DNA of 24,270 nucleotides from JAFAXD01 sp035472475 (GTDB taxonomy: Bacteria; Pseudomonadota; Alphaproteobacteria; Rhizobiales; Xanthobacteraceae): assembly GCA_035472475.1 (NCBI GenBank), contig DATIPA010000024.1, positions 1 through 24,270 of the forward strand, written 5' to 3'. Position 1 is the stretch's first letter. The number at the start of each line of letters is the position of its first letter. Below are positions 8,160 through 16,387 of the stretch, piece by piece. Below the pieces are notes generated by a model that saw nothing but the letters and a program-made list of their open reading frames with translations, made no database searches and was not told the origin of the DNA. The translations under genes were made by a program, and so were the position numbers.

Positions 8160-9128
8160 ATGAATTGGGTACGTTTAGCAGGGTGCGTAGTTGCAGTGGC
8201 GGCGTGCCTGGGCGCGGGATCGCCCGCGCGTGCGCTTGAAAAAGTCGCCATCGTGGTGTTTGGTCCGCCCTCGCTTGGCGCCTTCCTGCAGCCCGTGATC
8301 AAGCAACTCAAGCTTGATGAGGCCAACGGGCTTGCGATCGATTTCGCCGAGCGCACGCCCGACGCCTACGCGGCGCAGTTCAATTCCGGCGAGTTTCAGG
8401 TCGGCGGCAGCGCGGCGGTTCTCACGGTTGGGCTCGCCGACGCGCGCGGCGTCAAGGTCGCCTATTTGTTCAACCTGTTCGACTATTGGGGCGCTGTCGT
8501 CACCTCGCGTCCGGACGTCAAAACCCTCAAAGACCTCGAAGGCAAAGACCTGGCGGCGGCGCGCGGCACCACCAACTACATCATGTCCGACTGGTTCGCG
8601 CGCCAGCAAGGCGTCGATCTCGCCAAGGTCGCGGTCGTCAACACGGCAACGCCAGGCCTCATCGGCTATGCGCTCGCCGATCGCGCCGCTGCGGTCCAGT
8701 TATGGGAGCCGGCCTACACCACGCTGATGTCCAAGAAGCCGGGCCTGCGCACACTCGATCTCGAGATCGGCAAATATTGGCAGGCATTTGCCGGCAGCCG
8801 CACAATTCCCTACCTCGGGGTGGCGGCGCATCTGTCCTGGATCGAGCAGCATCGCGACCTGGTGCCGAAGCTGTTCGAGACCTACAAGGCGGCCGCCGCG
8901 TGGCTGGTCGCTCATCCCGACGAGGCAGCGAAACTGATTTCGCCCAAGGGATCTGCGGATGACCAGCAGGCGATCGCCGATCTGATCAAGGCCAACGATC
9001 GCCTTGGTCTCAACATCCGCTGGGCTGCCGACGTGCGTTCGGACATCGAGCGCGTCTATGCGGCCGGCCGATCGACCGGCTTCTTACCGGCCGATCCCGC
9101 GCGCAGCAGCGTCTATCAGGGGAATTAG
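8160..9128 (+). CDS. SsuA/TauA-type ABC transporter substrate-binding protein
   Basis: I choose the ATG at 8160 because it begins a clear signal peptide: a short N-terminus with Arg5, a hydrophobic stretch to about residue 20 and a likely cleavage after Ala-Arg-Ala at residue 25. The mature protein begins LEKVAIVVFG and has the NMT1/SsuA fold, with 'EFQVGGSAAVLTVG' and the 'DLEGKDLAAARG' segment typical of aliphatic sulfonate, nitrate and pyrimidine-precursor receptors. Total 322 residues, normal for the family. It lies 26 nt after the UbiD gene. Its permease and ATPase follow after one inserted cupin gene. The ligand could be an aromatic acid, since members of this group in related operons serve phthalate-like compounds, but that is inference. 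Confidence 0.9.
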   Translation: MNWVRLAGCVVAVAACLGAGSPARALEKVAIVVFGPPSLGAFLQPVIKQLKLDEANGLAIDFAERTPDAYAAQFNSGEFQVGGSAAVLTVGLADARGVKVAYLFNLFDYWGAVVTSRPDVKTLKDLEGKDLAAARGTTNYIMSDWFARQQGVDLAKVAVVNTATPGLIGYALADRAAAVQLWEPAYTTLMSKKPGLRTLDLEIGKYWQAFAGSRTIPYLGVAAHLSWIEQHRDLVPKLFETYKAAAAWLVAHPDEAAKLISPKGSADDQQAIADLIKANDRLGLNIRWAADVRSDIERVYAAGRSTGFLPADPARSSVYQGN

Positions 9129-9205
9129 CCGGCGGAAGCGGACGTTACCTCGCACCCGACATGCCGTATGATGCGGCACTGAAAACGACCCATCGGGAGG
9201 ACGCC

Positions 9206-10180
9206 ATGGCCGACGCTGCGACTCTGACACGACCCGGCAATGCGATCGCGAGCCTCGATGCGCTTTACGCGGAAGCGGATCGTCTTGACGTCACCCCGGG
9301 TTGGTTGCGGCGCGAGCGGCCGATCCTTTGGCCGGAGCCGCACTCGCAGTTCGTCCCGGCGCACTGGTCTTACAACGCCATTCATGATGCGCTCGAGGCC
9401 GCCGGCGGGCTGATCGACGTCACGCTCGCCGAACGCCGCAACCTGGTGCTGCGCAATCCGTTCCCGGGCAACAATTTCGCCACCACGGCGACGTTTGCGT
9501 GCGCCTATCAGATGATCCTGCCGGGAGAGAAGGCGCCCACGCACCGCCATTCCCCGCATGCGCTGCGCGTCATCATCGACGCCAAGGGTGCCTACTCGGT
9601 GGTCGACGGTGAGAAGACGCCGATGGAAACCGGGGACGTGGTGCTCACGCCCGGCTGGAGCTGGCACGGTCACGGTCATGACGGCGACCGGGCCGCCTAT
9701 TGGTTCGATGGTCTCGACGTTCCGGCCGTGCATGCACTCGAGCCGATGTTCTACGAGGAGCACCCGGACAAGTATCAAAAGGTCGCCCGCGTCGCTGTGA
9801 CGTCGCCCTACCGGTTCAGCCGCGACGCCATCGCAAGGCGCCTCGACGCCGCCGCGCCGGACAGCGAAGGCCTGCACGGACCGCGCATCGCGCTCGAAGC
9901 GCCGCAGATGCCCACCATGATGCTCACCATGGAGCGGCTCGCCGCCGGACAGAAGACCCGTCGTCAGCGCTCGACCGCAAACCACGTCTTCGTCGTGGTC
10001 GAAGGGGCCGGGGAGACCGTCGTCGACGGCAAGCCGATGGCCTGGCGGACGGGCGACACGCTTGCCGTGCCGACCTGGACGCGGTTCACGCATGTTGCCA
10101 CGTCCGATGCGCTACTGTTCGCAATGTCGGATGAGCCGCTGATGCGGTTTGCCAAATACTATCGGGTCGAACTCGATTGA
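9206..10180 (+). CDS. Gentisate 1,2-dioxygenase-like bicupin ring-cleavage dioxygenase
   Basis: The ATG at 9206 has a good ribosome-binding site (GGGAGG, 9195-9200), so I prefer it over the in-frame ATG at 9161; this gives 324 residues. The protein is a two-cupin enzyme of the gentisate dioxygenase family. The N-terminal cupin carries the iron ligands His113, His115 (THRH) and His154 (WSWH), with the 'HALRVI' and 'DVVLTPGWSWHGHGH' strands seen in gentisate, salicylate and 1-hydroxy-2-naphthoate dioxygenases. The C-terminal cupin ends in 'SDEPLMRFAKYYR', again a family hallmark. The enzyme should open a hydroxylated aromatic acid ring between two carbons using Fe(II) and O2. Its place between an ABC binding protein and permease suggests that the imported compound, or a product of it, is its substrate. 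Which acid is cleaved cannot be told. Confidence 0.92.
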   Translation: MADAATLTRPGNAIASLDALYAEADRLDVTPGWLRRERPILWPEPHSQFVPAHWSYNAIHDALEAAGGLIDVTLAERRNLVLRNPFPGNNFATTATFACAYQMILPGEKAPTHRHSPHALRVIIDAKGAYSVVDGEKTPMETGDVVLTPGWSWHGHGHDGDRAAYWFDGLDVPAVHALEPMFYEEHPDKYQKVARVAVTSPYRFSRDAIARRLDAAAPDSEGLHGPRIALEAPQMPTMMLTMERLAAGQKTRRQRSTANHVFVVVEGAGETVVDGKPMAWRTGDTLAVPTWTRFTHVATSDALLFAMSDEPLMRFAKYYRVELD

Positions 10181-10223
10181 GCGTGTTCCACCGACGGCCA
10201 GCCGCAGTCTCGGCTCACCGCGC

Positions 10224-11027
10224 ATGACGACCGTCGTTCCCGGCGCGTCCGTCTCCGCCATCGGTTCCCGCCTGCGGCACTTCGCCGAGCTCGTCGCACC
10301 TTTTGTGGCGCTCGCGGCGGTCTGGCAGATCGCATCCGCCTACTTCCCGAAGTATTTGTTCCCGCCGCTTCTCGACGTATTCTGGCGCACACTCGAGATT
10401 TTCACCGACTGGCCGCAGTTCGCACAGGTGCTGGCGACCGTCGGCCGGATTCTGGCTGGGCTCGCCGGCGCCTTCCTGATCGGCGCAGCGCTTGCGATCC
10501 TGATGATGCGCTCGCGCGCAGTCGATCGTTTCTTCGCGCCGATCCTCACGTTCTTCCAGGGTGTGCCGGCGCTGTCATGGGTGGTGTTCGCGATCATCTG
10601 GTTCCACGGCATCGAGTTCCGCATCTTCTTTATCATGGTGGTGACTTCGCTGCCCGCCTTCACGTTCCAGGTGCTCGACGCACTGCGGGGCATGTCGAAG
10701 GATTTGTTCGAGATGGTGCTCTCGTTCCGCCCGACGCGCGCCAAGATGTTCCGTGCCATGGTGCTGCCGGCCATCCTCCCGGACATTATGACGGCCTGGA
10801 AGGTCAATCTCGGCAACGCGTCGCGCGTCGTCGTCGTGGCAGAACTGGTGGGAGCCACCGGCGGCGTCGGTTACGAGTTGCTGATGCAGCAGCAGCAGTT
10901 CGACATGGCGGGGGCACTGGCCTGGACGCTGCAACTCGTCTTCTTCGTTCTGGTGTCCCAGCAGATCATTGCGCTGATCGAAGCCCGCGTTTTTCGCTAC
11001 CGCGCCTTCTCGGAGCGATCCATGTGA
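10224..11027 (+). CDS. ABC transporter permease, SsuC/TauC type
   Basis: This is an integral inner-membrane protein with about six hydrophobic spans (roughly residues 22-42, 74-95, 105-128, 132-150, 198-215 and 236-254). The cytoplasmic EAA-type loop lies at about residues 152-195, ending in 'VLPAILPDIMTAWK', as in binding-protein-dependent transport permeases. With the ATG at 10224 the protein has 267 residues, the family norm. The frame is open upstream to an ATG at 10149 that would overlap the cupin gene; no clear ribosome-binding site supports either start, so the start is uncertain. It overlaps the ATPase gene by GTGA and works with the binding protein at 8160. Confidence 0.92.
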   Translation: MTTVVPGASVSAIGSRLRHFAELVAPFVALAAVWQIASAYFPKYLFPPLLDVFWRTLEIFTDWPQFAQVLATVGRILAGLAGAFLIGAALAILMMRSRAVDRFFAPILTFFQGVPALSWVVFAIIWFHGIEFRIFFIMVVTSLPAFTFQVLDALRGMSKDLFEMVLSFRPTRAKMFRAMVLPAILPDIMTAWKVNLGNASRVVVVAELVGATGGVGYELLMQQQQFDMAGALAWTLQLVFFVLVSQQIIALIEARVFRYRAFSERSM

Positions 11028-11788
11028 GCGGACAGGCGGGCGCGGCGGAAATTGTGCTCGACCACGTGTCGAAGGCGTTCGGCCGCGCGGACAGTGCCGA
11101 GGCCTTCCGTGCCGTCGACGATCTCAGCCTCGCGATCGCGCCGGGCGAACTGGTGGCGATCCTGGGCAAGACCGGCTGCGGCAAGTCCACCATTTTCAAT
11201 ATGATCGCCGGGCTCGGCGCGCCGACCGAGGGAAGCGTCCTGGTGCAGGGCTATGACCCGTTCCGTTCGTTTGATGCCCTGCGCGGCAAGATCGCGATCG
11301 TGTTCCAAAGCGATCGGCTGCTGCCGTGGCGGACTGCGATCGGAAATGTCGAGCTTGGGCTCGATATGCTCGACGTGCCGCGCGAGGAACGCCGCAAGAT
11401 AGCGCAGCTGTGGCTGAGCCGGTTGGGACTTTCCGGCCACGAGCGTGATTATCCGCATGCACTCTCGGGCGGTATGCGACAGCGCGTGTCGATTGCGCGT
11501 GCATTCGCGACCGATGCCAATATCTTATTGTGCGATGAGCCGTTCTCGGCGCTCGACGAGATTACCGCACAGCGGCTGCGCGAGGAATTCGTCGCGCTGG
11601 TGCGCCTGAACCGCAAGACCGGCGTGTTCATCACCCATTCCATCAACGAGGCGCTGCAGGTCGGCGACCGCATCGTGGTCCTCCGGCGCCCGGCCCGCGT
11701 CGCCTATGACGTGCGAATTACGCGCGATGGGATGGCGGATGAACAGAAAACGATCCGAAAGCGGATCGAGAAAATTCTGACCGAGTAG
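11024..11788 (+). CDS. ABC transporter ATP-binding protein, SsuB/TauB type
   Basis: This 254-residue ATPase starts at a GTG at 11024 that overlaps the permease stop by 4 nt. All nucleotide-binding motifs are present: Walker A GKTGCGKST (residues 48-56), Q-loop Gln95, signature LSGGMRQ (147-153), Walker B ILLCDEP (167-173) and the switch His205. The protein is most like the nitrate/sulfonate/taurine importer subclass. The first 447 bases of the longer open frame (from 10577) shadow the permease gene and are not part of this protein. It should energise the importer made with the genes at 8160 and 10224. Confidence 0.96.
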   Translation: MSGQAGAAEIVLDHVSKAFGRADSAEAFRAVDDLSLAIAPGELVAILGKTGCGKSTIFNMIAGLGAPTEGSVLVQGYDPFRSFDALRGKIAIVFQSDRLLPWRTAIGNVELGLDMLDVPREERRKIAQLWLSRLGLSGHERDYPHALSGGMRQRVSIARAFATDANILLCDEPFSALDEITAQRLREEFVALVRLNRKTGVFITHSINEALQVGDRIVVLRRPARVAYDVRITRDGMADEQKTIRKRIEKILTE

Positions 11789-11894
11789 GACGTCACCGGA
11801 GTGTGAACTTGTAAGCCGCCAGCGATTCCTGCAAGCTGCCGCGTCCGGGACGCTCGACAAACACAAGATCGATAACACTGGAGGGAGGGGCTTC

Positions 11895-13163
11895 ATGCGC
11901 CCGTTTGCAACCATCTTGAAGGCGCGGATGCCGGCATGGGCGGGCGCGGCGCTGCTGGCGGCGATGTCGCTCATCGGGGCGGTCGCGCCGGCACCCGCAC
12001 AAGAGCCGATCAAGATCGGTTTCAGCGTCTCGCTCACCGGCGGTTTGGCCTCGTCCGGTAAGGCGCATCTGCTGTCCAAGCAAATCTGGCTCGAAGAGAT
12101 CAATGCCAAGGGCGGCCTGCTCGGCCGCCCGGTCAAGCTCGTCTACTACGACGATCAGACCAACGCCGCCACGGTGCCTGGCATCTACGCCAAGCTCATG
12201 GACATCGACAAGGTCGACGTTCTGATGGGCGCGGCGACCAACCTCATCGTCGCGGCGATGCCCATGATCATGGAACGCAAGAAGATGGTCATGGTGTTGC
12301 TGGCGCTCGGTTCGAACGCGGAGTTCAAATATCCGAGATATTTCCAGAGCGCGCCGTTCGGGCCGGATCCCAAAGGGGTGTTGTCGAGCGCATTTTTCGC
12401 GGTCGCCAAGTCGCTGAACCCGGCGCCCAAGACGGTCGCGCTGGTCGGCGCGGATGCCGAGTTCTCCAACAACGTGCTGATCGGGGCGCGCGAGAATGCC
12501 AAGCAAGCCGGCCTGCAGATCGTCTACGACCGCGGCTATCCACCCTCCACGGTCGACTACACGCCGATTGTGCGGGCGATGCAGGCCACCAATCCCGACG
12601 TCGTCCTGCTTGCATCCTACCCGCCCGACTCGGTCGGCATGGTGCGCGCCGCGACCGAGGTCGGGCTCAAGACGCAGCTGTTCGGCGGCGCAATGGTCGG
12701 CATGCAATACGCGTCGCTGATCACGCAGCTGTCCGAGAAGCTCAACCGCGTCGTGAACTATCATTTCTTCGTCCCCAGCCCGAAAATGAATTTCCCCGGC
12801 ATCGACGAGTTTCTCAAGAAGTACCAGGCGCAGGCCAAGGACGCCGGGGTCGATCCGCTCGGGTTCTATCAGCCGCCGTTCGCCTATGCGGCCATGCAGG
12901 TGCTGCAACAGGCCATAACCGCGACCGGAAGCCTCAACGACGACAAGCTTGCCGCTTACATTCACGGCAATTCGTTCAACACCATCGTGGGCGAGATCAG
13001 GTTCAATGATCTCGGCGAGTGGGCGAACGCGCGCACGCTGATGATTCAATTTCAGGGCATCCAAGGGCAGGGGCTCGAGCAATACCTGACGGGCCACCGG
13101 CAGGTGATCGTCTATCCGGCGGAATATAAAGACGGAGACCTCGAGCAGCCGTTCGCGAAGTGA
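11895..13163 (+). CDS. LivJ-type (branched-chain amino acid family) periplasmic binding protein, orphan
   Basis: This 422-residue protein has a signal peptide (Arg2, hydrophobic residues 14-31, cleavage near Ala35) and the type I periplasmic binding fold: 'IKIGFSVSLTGGLASSGK' at the mature start, 'NAKGGLLGRPVKLVYYDDQ' and the Asp-rich lobe exchange typical of LivJ-like receptors. A purine-rich GAGGGAGGGG (11881-11890) precedes the ATG. The usual partners LivH, LivM, LivG and LivF are not in the window; the adjacent ABC transporter is of an unrelated class that does not use this fold. It may serve a permease encoded elsewhere or act as a sensor. Proteins of this group often bind aromatic acids in Rhodopseudomonas and relatives, so it may bind the same compound class as the other receptors here (inference). 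Confidence 0.92.
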   Translation: MRPFATILKARMPAWAGAALLAAMSLIGAVAPAPAQEPIKIGFSVSLTGGLASSGKAHLLSKQIWLEEINAKGGLLGRPVKLVYYDDQTNAATVPGIYAKLMDIDKVDVLMGAATNLIVAAMPMIMERKKMVMVLLALGSNAEFKYPRYFQSAPFGPDPKGVLSSAFFAVAKSLNPAPKTVALVGADAEFSNNVLIGARENAKQAGLQIVYDRGYPPSTVDYTPIVRAMQATNPDVVLLASYPPDSVGMVRAATEVGLKTQLFGGAMVGMQYASLITQLSEKLNRVVNYHFFVPSPKMNFPGIDEFLKKYQAQAKDAGVDPLGFYQPPFAYAAMQVLQQAITATGSLNDDKLAAYIHGNSFNTIVGEIRFNDLGEWANARTLMIQFQGIQGQGLEQYLTGHRQVIVYPAEYKDGDLEQPFAK

Positions 13164-13203
13164 GCGAGTGCGCGCGCGCGTCACCGTTGGGGGAAGCAGG
13201 TCG

Positions 13204-14307
13204 ATGCAGATCACCGCCGCCGTCGCGCGCGAGAAGTTCGGACGATTCAGCATCGAGCCCGTCGAGCTGACCGATCCCCGCCCCGACGAACTGCTGGTCA
13301 AGGTCGTGGCGAGCGGAATGTGCCAGACCGACCAGCACGGACGCGACGGCTACTACAACACGCCGTTGCCGGCCGTATTCGGCCATGAAGGCGCCGGCAT
13401 CGTGCTCGCCGTCGGCAGCGGCGTGACCAACTTCGTCCCTGGCGATCACGTCGTGATGTCGTTTCCATGGTGTGGGACCTGCGCCAACTGCCGGCGCCAG
13501 ATGGCGTGGCATTGTCAGAAGAACTTCAGCCTCAAGATGGGCGGCACCCGCCCGGACGGGTCGACGCTGATGAGCCAAAACGGCAAACCCGTCTACAGCG
13601 CTTTCTTTCAGCAATCGTCGTTCGCGACCCACGCAATTGCAAACGAGCGCTTCGCCGTAAAGGTCGGCAAGGACGCGCCGCTCGAGCTGCTTGGTCCGTT
13701 GGCCTGCAGCGGACAAACCGGCGCCGGGGCCGTGTTCAACACGATGCAGCCACAGCTGGGCGACGCATTCGCGGTGTTTGGCGTCGGGGCTGTCGGATTA
13801 TCGGGACTGATGGCCGCGAAGATCGCCGGATGTGATCCGATCATCGCCGTCGATATCCATGCGCACCGGCTTGCGCTTGCGCGCGAGCTTGGGGCTACTC
13901 ATGTGCTCGATCACAGCAGCCGCAGCGATATCGTGCGCGACATCCGCAATATCACCGGCGAGGGTGTGCGGTTCTCGCTCGAAACCTCGGCACACGCCGC
14001 TGTTCTGCGTGAGGCGATCGACGTGCTGATGCCGGGCGGAACCTGTGTGCTGCTCGGCAGCGCGCGCACCGGAACCGAGGGGTCGTTCGACATGCCGTTT
14101 CTGCAATTCGGCCGCACGGTGCGCGGCGTCATCCAGGGCGAGAGCCAGCCACAGGCATTCATCCCGAAGCTCGTCGACTTGCTGCTGCAGGGTCGTCTGC
14201 CGATCGAACGCATGATCACGTTCTACCCGTTCGCGGACATCAACCGTGCAGCCCAGGACTCGTCCGACGGGACGACCATCAAGCCCGTTCTGCGCATGCC
14301 GGACTGA
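13204..14307 (+). CDS. Zinc-dependent alcohol dehydrogenase, aryl-alcohol dehydrogenase-like
   Basis: I prefer the ATG at 13204, after a GGGGGAAG stretch, over the in-frame ATG at 13168; this gives 367 residues. Catalytic zinc ligands are Cys40, His61 with Glu62, and Cys168. Structural zinc ligands are Cys90, Cys93, Cys96 and Cys104. The Rossmann motif is GVGAVG at residues 193-198, followed by an acidic residue at the end of strand two (AVDIHAHR), which indicates preference for NAD over NADP. The pattern around 'GPLACSGQTGAGAV' is that of class III and benzyl/aryl-alcohol dehydrogenases such as XylB. The probable reaction is oxidation of an aromatic or other primary alcohol to an aldehyde. 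It sits between the LivJ-type receptor and glpK. Confidence 0.92.
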   Translation: MQITAAVAREKFGRFSIEPVELTDPRPDELLVKVVASGMCQTDQHGRDGYYNTPLPAVFGHEGAGIVLAVGSGVTNFVPGDHVVMSFPWCGTCANCRRQMAWHCQKNFSLKMGGTRPDGSTLMSQNGKPVYSAFFQQSSFATHAIANERFAVKVGKDAPLELLGPLACSGQTGAGAVFNTMQPQLGDAFAVFGVGAVGLSGLMAAKIAGCDPIIAVDIHAHRLALARELGATHVLDHSSRSDIVRDIRNITGEGVRFSLETSAHAAVLREAIDVLMPGGTCVLLGSARTGTEGSFDMPFLQFGRTVRGVIQGESQPQAFIPKLVDLLLQGRLPIERMITFYPFADINRAAQDSSDGTTIKPVLRMPD

Positions 14308-14318
14308 GAACAGAGAAC

Positions 14319-15821
14319 ATGAGCGGATATGTGCTCGCAATCGATCAGGGGACGACGTCCACGCGAGCGATCGTGTTCGACGATGCATTCGGTGTGCGCG
14401 GACTGGCGCAGCAGGAACTCGCTCAGCACTTTCCGGCTCCCGGCCTCGTCGAACATGATCTCGAGGAGATCTGGAACGCTACCGTCGCAGTTGTAAGGGA
14501 CGCGCTCGCGCGCGCCGGGCTGTCCGCTGGCGACCTCGCCGCGATCGGAATAACCAACCAGCGCGAAACCGTCGCCATCTGGGACCGCGCGACCGGGCGA
14601 CCGATCCACCGGGCGATTGTGTGGCAGGACCGGCGCACCGCAGACGCGTGCAACCAATTGCTGGCCGATGGTGCGCAGCCGCTGATCAGCGAGCGCACCG
14701 GTCTCCTGATCGATCCTTACTTCTCGGCCACCAAGATCGCTTGGCTGCTCGATCACGTGGATAGAGCGCGCGCCCGTGCGGAGGTCGGCAAACTCGCCCT
14801 TGGCACCATCGATACGTTCCTGTTGTGGCGCCTCACCCGCGGCCGGGTCCACGCCACGGATGCCACCAACGCGTCCCGCACGCAGCTGTTCGATATCGGG
14901 GCGCAGGTTTGGGACGAGGATCTGTTGAAGCTGTTCAATGTTCCGCGGGCGCTGCTGCCGGAGGTGCGCGACTGCGCCGCCGATTTCGGGGTGACCGACG
15001 CGTCGCTGTTTGGCGCCGCCATTCCGATCCGCGGCATTGCCGGCGACCAGCAGGCTGCGGTCGTCGGTCAGGCGTGCTTCCACCCCGGAATGGTGAAGTC
15101 GACATACGGGACCGGTTGCTTCGCGCTGCTCAATACCGGCGACACGCGCGTTGCATCGGCGAACCGGTTGTTGACGACGGTTGCGTATCGCCTGTCAGGA
15201 CGCGTCACCTATGCGCTCGAAGGCTCGATCTTCATTGCGGGCGCGGCAATCCAGTGGCTGCGTGACGCCCTCCACATCATTGCGCGCGCTGACGAAGCTG
15301 ACGCTCTGGCCCGCGCCGCCGATCCAGCCCAGGAGATCTATCTCGTGCCCGCGTTCACCGGGCTGGGCGCGCCGTGGTGGGACGCGCAGGCGCGCGGCGC
15401 CATTTTCGGCCTCACCCGCAATAGCGGGCGCGCCGAATTCACGCGCGCCGCGCTCGAGGCCGTTTGCTTTCAGACCAGCGATCTGCTCGGGGCTATGCGC
15501 GACGATTGGCCGACCGGAGGGGACATGGTGCTGCGCGTGGACGGCGGCATGGCGGCATCCGATTGGACCATGCAGCGATTGTCCGATTTGGCCGGCGCGC
15601 CGGTCGATCGGCCGAAGGCGCTGGAGACGACCGCGCTCGGCGCGGCGTGGCTTGCGGGCGCGCAGGCCGGCGCGTGGCCGGACCAGGGCGGCTTTGAGCA
15701 AGCGTGGAAACTGGAGCGCCGCTTTCTGCCAACTCTTCCCGAGGCCGACCGCAAGCATCAGCTGGCCGGATGGCACACGGCTGTGGGCCGCACCCTTTCG
15801 AATTTCGGGTCGGCGGATTGA
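14319..15821 (+). CDS. glpK: Glycerol kinase
   Basis: This 500-residue FGGY kinase phosphorylates glycerol to glycerol-3-phosphate. The N-terminal phosphate loop is AIDQGTTSTR at residues 7-16. Glycerol-contact residues known from E. coli GlpK are all present: Arg82-Glu83 in QRE, Tyr134 and Asp243 in 'GIAGDQQAA'. The C-terminal 'GLGAPWWD' and 'DGGMAASDW' segments are further family hallmarks. Length equals that of E. coli GlpK. It starts 11 nt after the dehydrogenase gene and closes the + strand run. No glpD, glpF or GlpR is visible, so it is detached from the usual glycerol genes. Specificity for glycerol rather than another polyol is supported by the contact residues. Confidence 0.95.
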   Translation: MSGYVLAIDQGTTSTRAIVFDDAFGVRGLAQQELAQHFPAPGLVEHDLEEIWNATVAVVRDALARAGLSAGDLAAIGITNQRETVAIWDRATGRPIHRAIVWQDRRTADACNQLLADGAQPLISERTGLLIDPYFSATKIAWLLDHVDRARARAEVGKLALGTIDTFLLWRLTRGRVHATDATNASRTQLFDIGAQVWDEDLLKLFNVPRALLPEVRDCAADFGVTDASLFGAAIPIRGIAGDQQAAVVGQACFHPGMVKSTYGTGCFALLNTGDTRVASANRLLTTVAYRLSGRVTYALEGSIFIAGAAIQWLRDALHIIARADEADALARAADPAQEIYLVPAFTGLGAPWWDAQARGAIFGLTRNSGRAEFTRAALEAVCFQTSDLLGAMRDDWPTGGDMVLRVDGGMAASDWTMQRLSDLAGAPVDRPKALETTALGAAWLAGAQAGAWPDQGGFEQAWKLERRFLPTLPEADRKHQLAGWHTAVGRTLSNFGSAD

Positions 15822-15823
15822 AA

Positions 15824-15949
15824 TTATCCGTAAATGTAGACCAGGCTGAACATTGCGATGCAAAACAGCGTGATGATCATCAACACGGCCGGATGGTCGC
15901 GATCCTCCGGCCGGTCCCAGGCGCTTGAACGCAGATCGAGCGATTGCAC
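15824..15949 (-). CDS. 41-residue single-span membrane protein, hypothetical
   Basis: This small gene encodes 41 residues. It starts with GTG at 15949 and has a perfect AGGAGG (15957-15962) seven bases upstream, the strongest argument that it is real. The N-terminal half is polar and charged (SAWDRPEDRDHP, residues 9-20). The rest is one hydrophobic helix (about residues 21-40, AVLMIITLFCIAMFSLVYIY) ending at Gly41. It is a typical bitopic small protein, predicted in the inner membrane with the N-terminus in the cytoplasm. It does not resemble any family I know. It ends 2 nt from the glpK stop and lies downstream of the GlsB-like gene on the same strand. Confidence 0.72.
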   Translation of the reverse strand: MQSLDLRSSAWDRPEDRDHPAVLMIITLFCIAMFSLVYIYG

Positions 15950-15956
15950 GTTCCGA

Positions 15957-15962
15957 CCTCCT
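15957..15962 (-). promoter_or_regulatory. Shine-Dalgarno site AGGAGG for the 41-residue protein
   Basis: On the - strand this reads AGGAGG, a full match to the anti-Shine-Dalgarno complement, 7 nt before the GTG at 15949. It decides the start and supports expression of the small gene. Confidence 0.75.
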
Positions 15963-16038
15963 GACGGCGAGACTATTGGAACAAACACGTCCCACCGCCG
16001 CCCAGGATGATCGCGTGGCGTGAATCGAATCTGAAAGC

Positions 16039-16054
16039 CGCGCGGTTTTGCGCG
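16039..16054 (-). terminator. Possible weak hairpin between GlsB-like gene and small membrane protein gene
   Basis: The arms CGCGC (16039-16043) and GCGCG (16050-16054) can form a 5-bp G/C stem with a 6-nt loop. On the - strand it is followed by GCTTTC, only a short T run. It could weaken read-through from the GlsB-like gene, but the stem is short for a terminator. Confidence 0.2.
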
Positions 16055-16095
16055 ACAGCATTACCGCGGATTTAATGGTGTGATCGGGATACCGC

Positions 16096-16118
16096 GCCGG
16101 CGCTCGTGAGCCGCCGGC
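16096..16118 (-). repeat. 7-bp inverted repeat at the stop of the GlsB-like gene
   Basis: GCCGGCG (16096-16102) and CGCCGGC (16112-16118) are perfect inverted arms with a 9-nt loop, touching the GlsB-like stop codon. It is a candidate transcript-end hairpin, but no T tract follows on the - strand. Confidence 0.3.
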
Positions 16119-16387
16119 TACCAGCGTCCGCCGCCGCGGATCAGCTTGATGACCACCAACAACAAGATGGCGCCGATCGCCGAGTCGATGATCTCGCGGA
16201 TCATGCCGGTGCCGAGCTGGAAACCGAGCCGCGGAAATAGCCAGCTCGCAATAAGCGCGCCGATAATTCCGACAACCAGGTCGCCGATAAGCCCGAAGCC
16301 GGTGCCCTGCACCAGCTTGCCCGCAAGCCAGCCGGCGATGACGCCGACGACAATAATGACAAGAAGACTTTCGCCCGACAGATTCAT
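16118..16387 (-). CDS. GlsB/YeaQ/YmgE-family membrane protein (transglycosylase-associated family)
   Basis: This 89-residue protein has three hydrophobic segments (about residues 8-24, 30-50 and 66-83). The first reads 'LLVIIVVGVIAGWLAGKLV' and the second starts 'GLIGDLVVGIIGALIASWLF', the glycine-rich pattern of the GlsB/YeaQ/YmgE family. These small inner-membrane proteins are linked to general and envelope stress. The start ATG at 16387 has a GGGGGCG upstream on the - strand. Length is standard (80-95 residues). It is monocistronic or pairs with the 41-residue gene downstream. Molecular function is not known for the family. Confidence 0.92.
   Translation of the reverse strand: MNLSGESLLVIIVVGVIAGWLAGKLVQGTGFGLIGDLVVGIIGALIASWLFPRLGFQLGTGMIREIIDSAIGAILLLVVIKLIRGGGRW

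Noticed and set aside
11793..13301. 502-codon - strand frame over the LivJ-type gene
   Set aside because: Antisense shadow; it spans the gene and the following intergenic region and has no recognisable domain.
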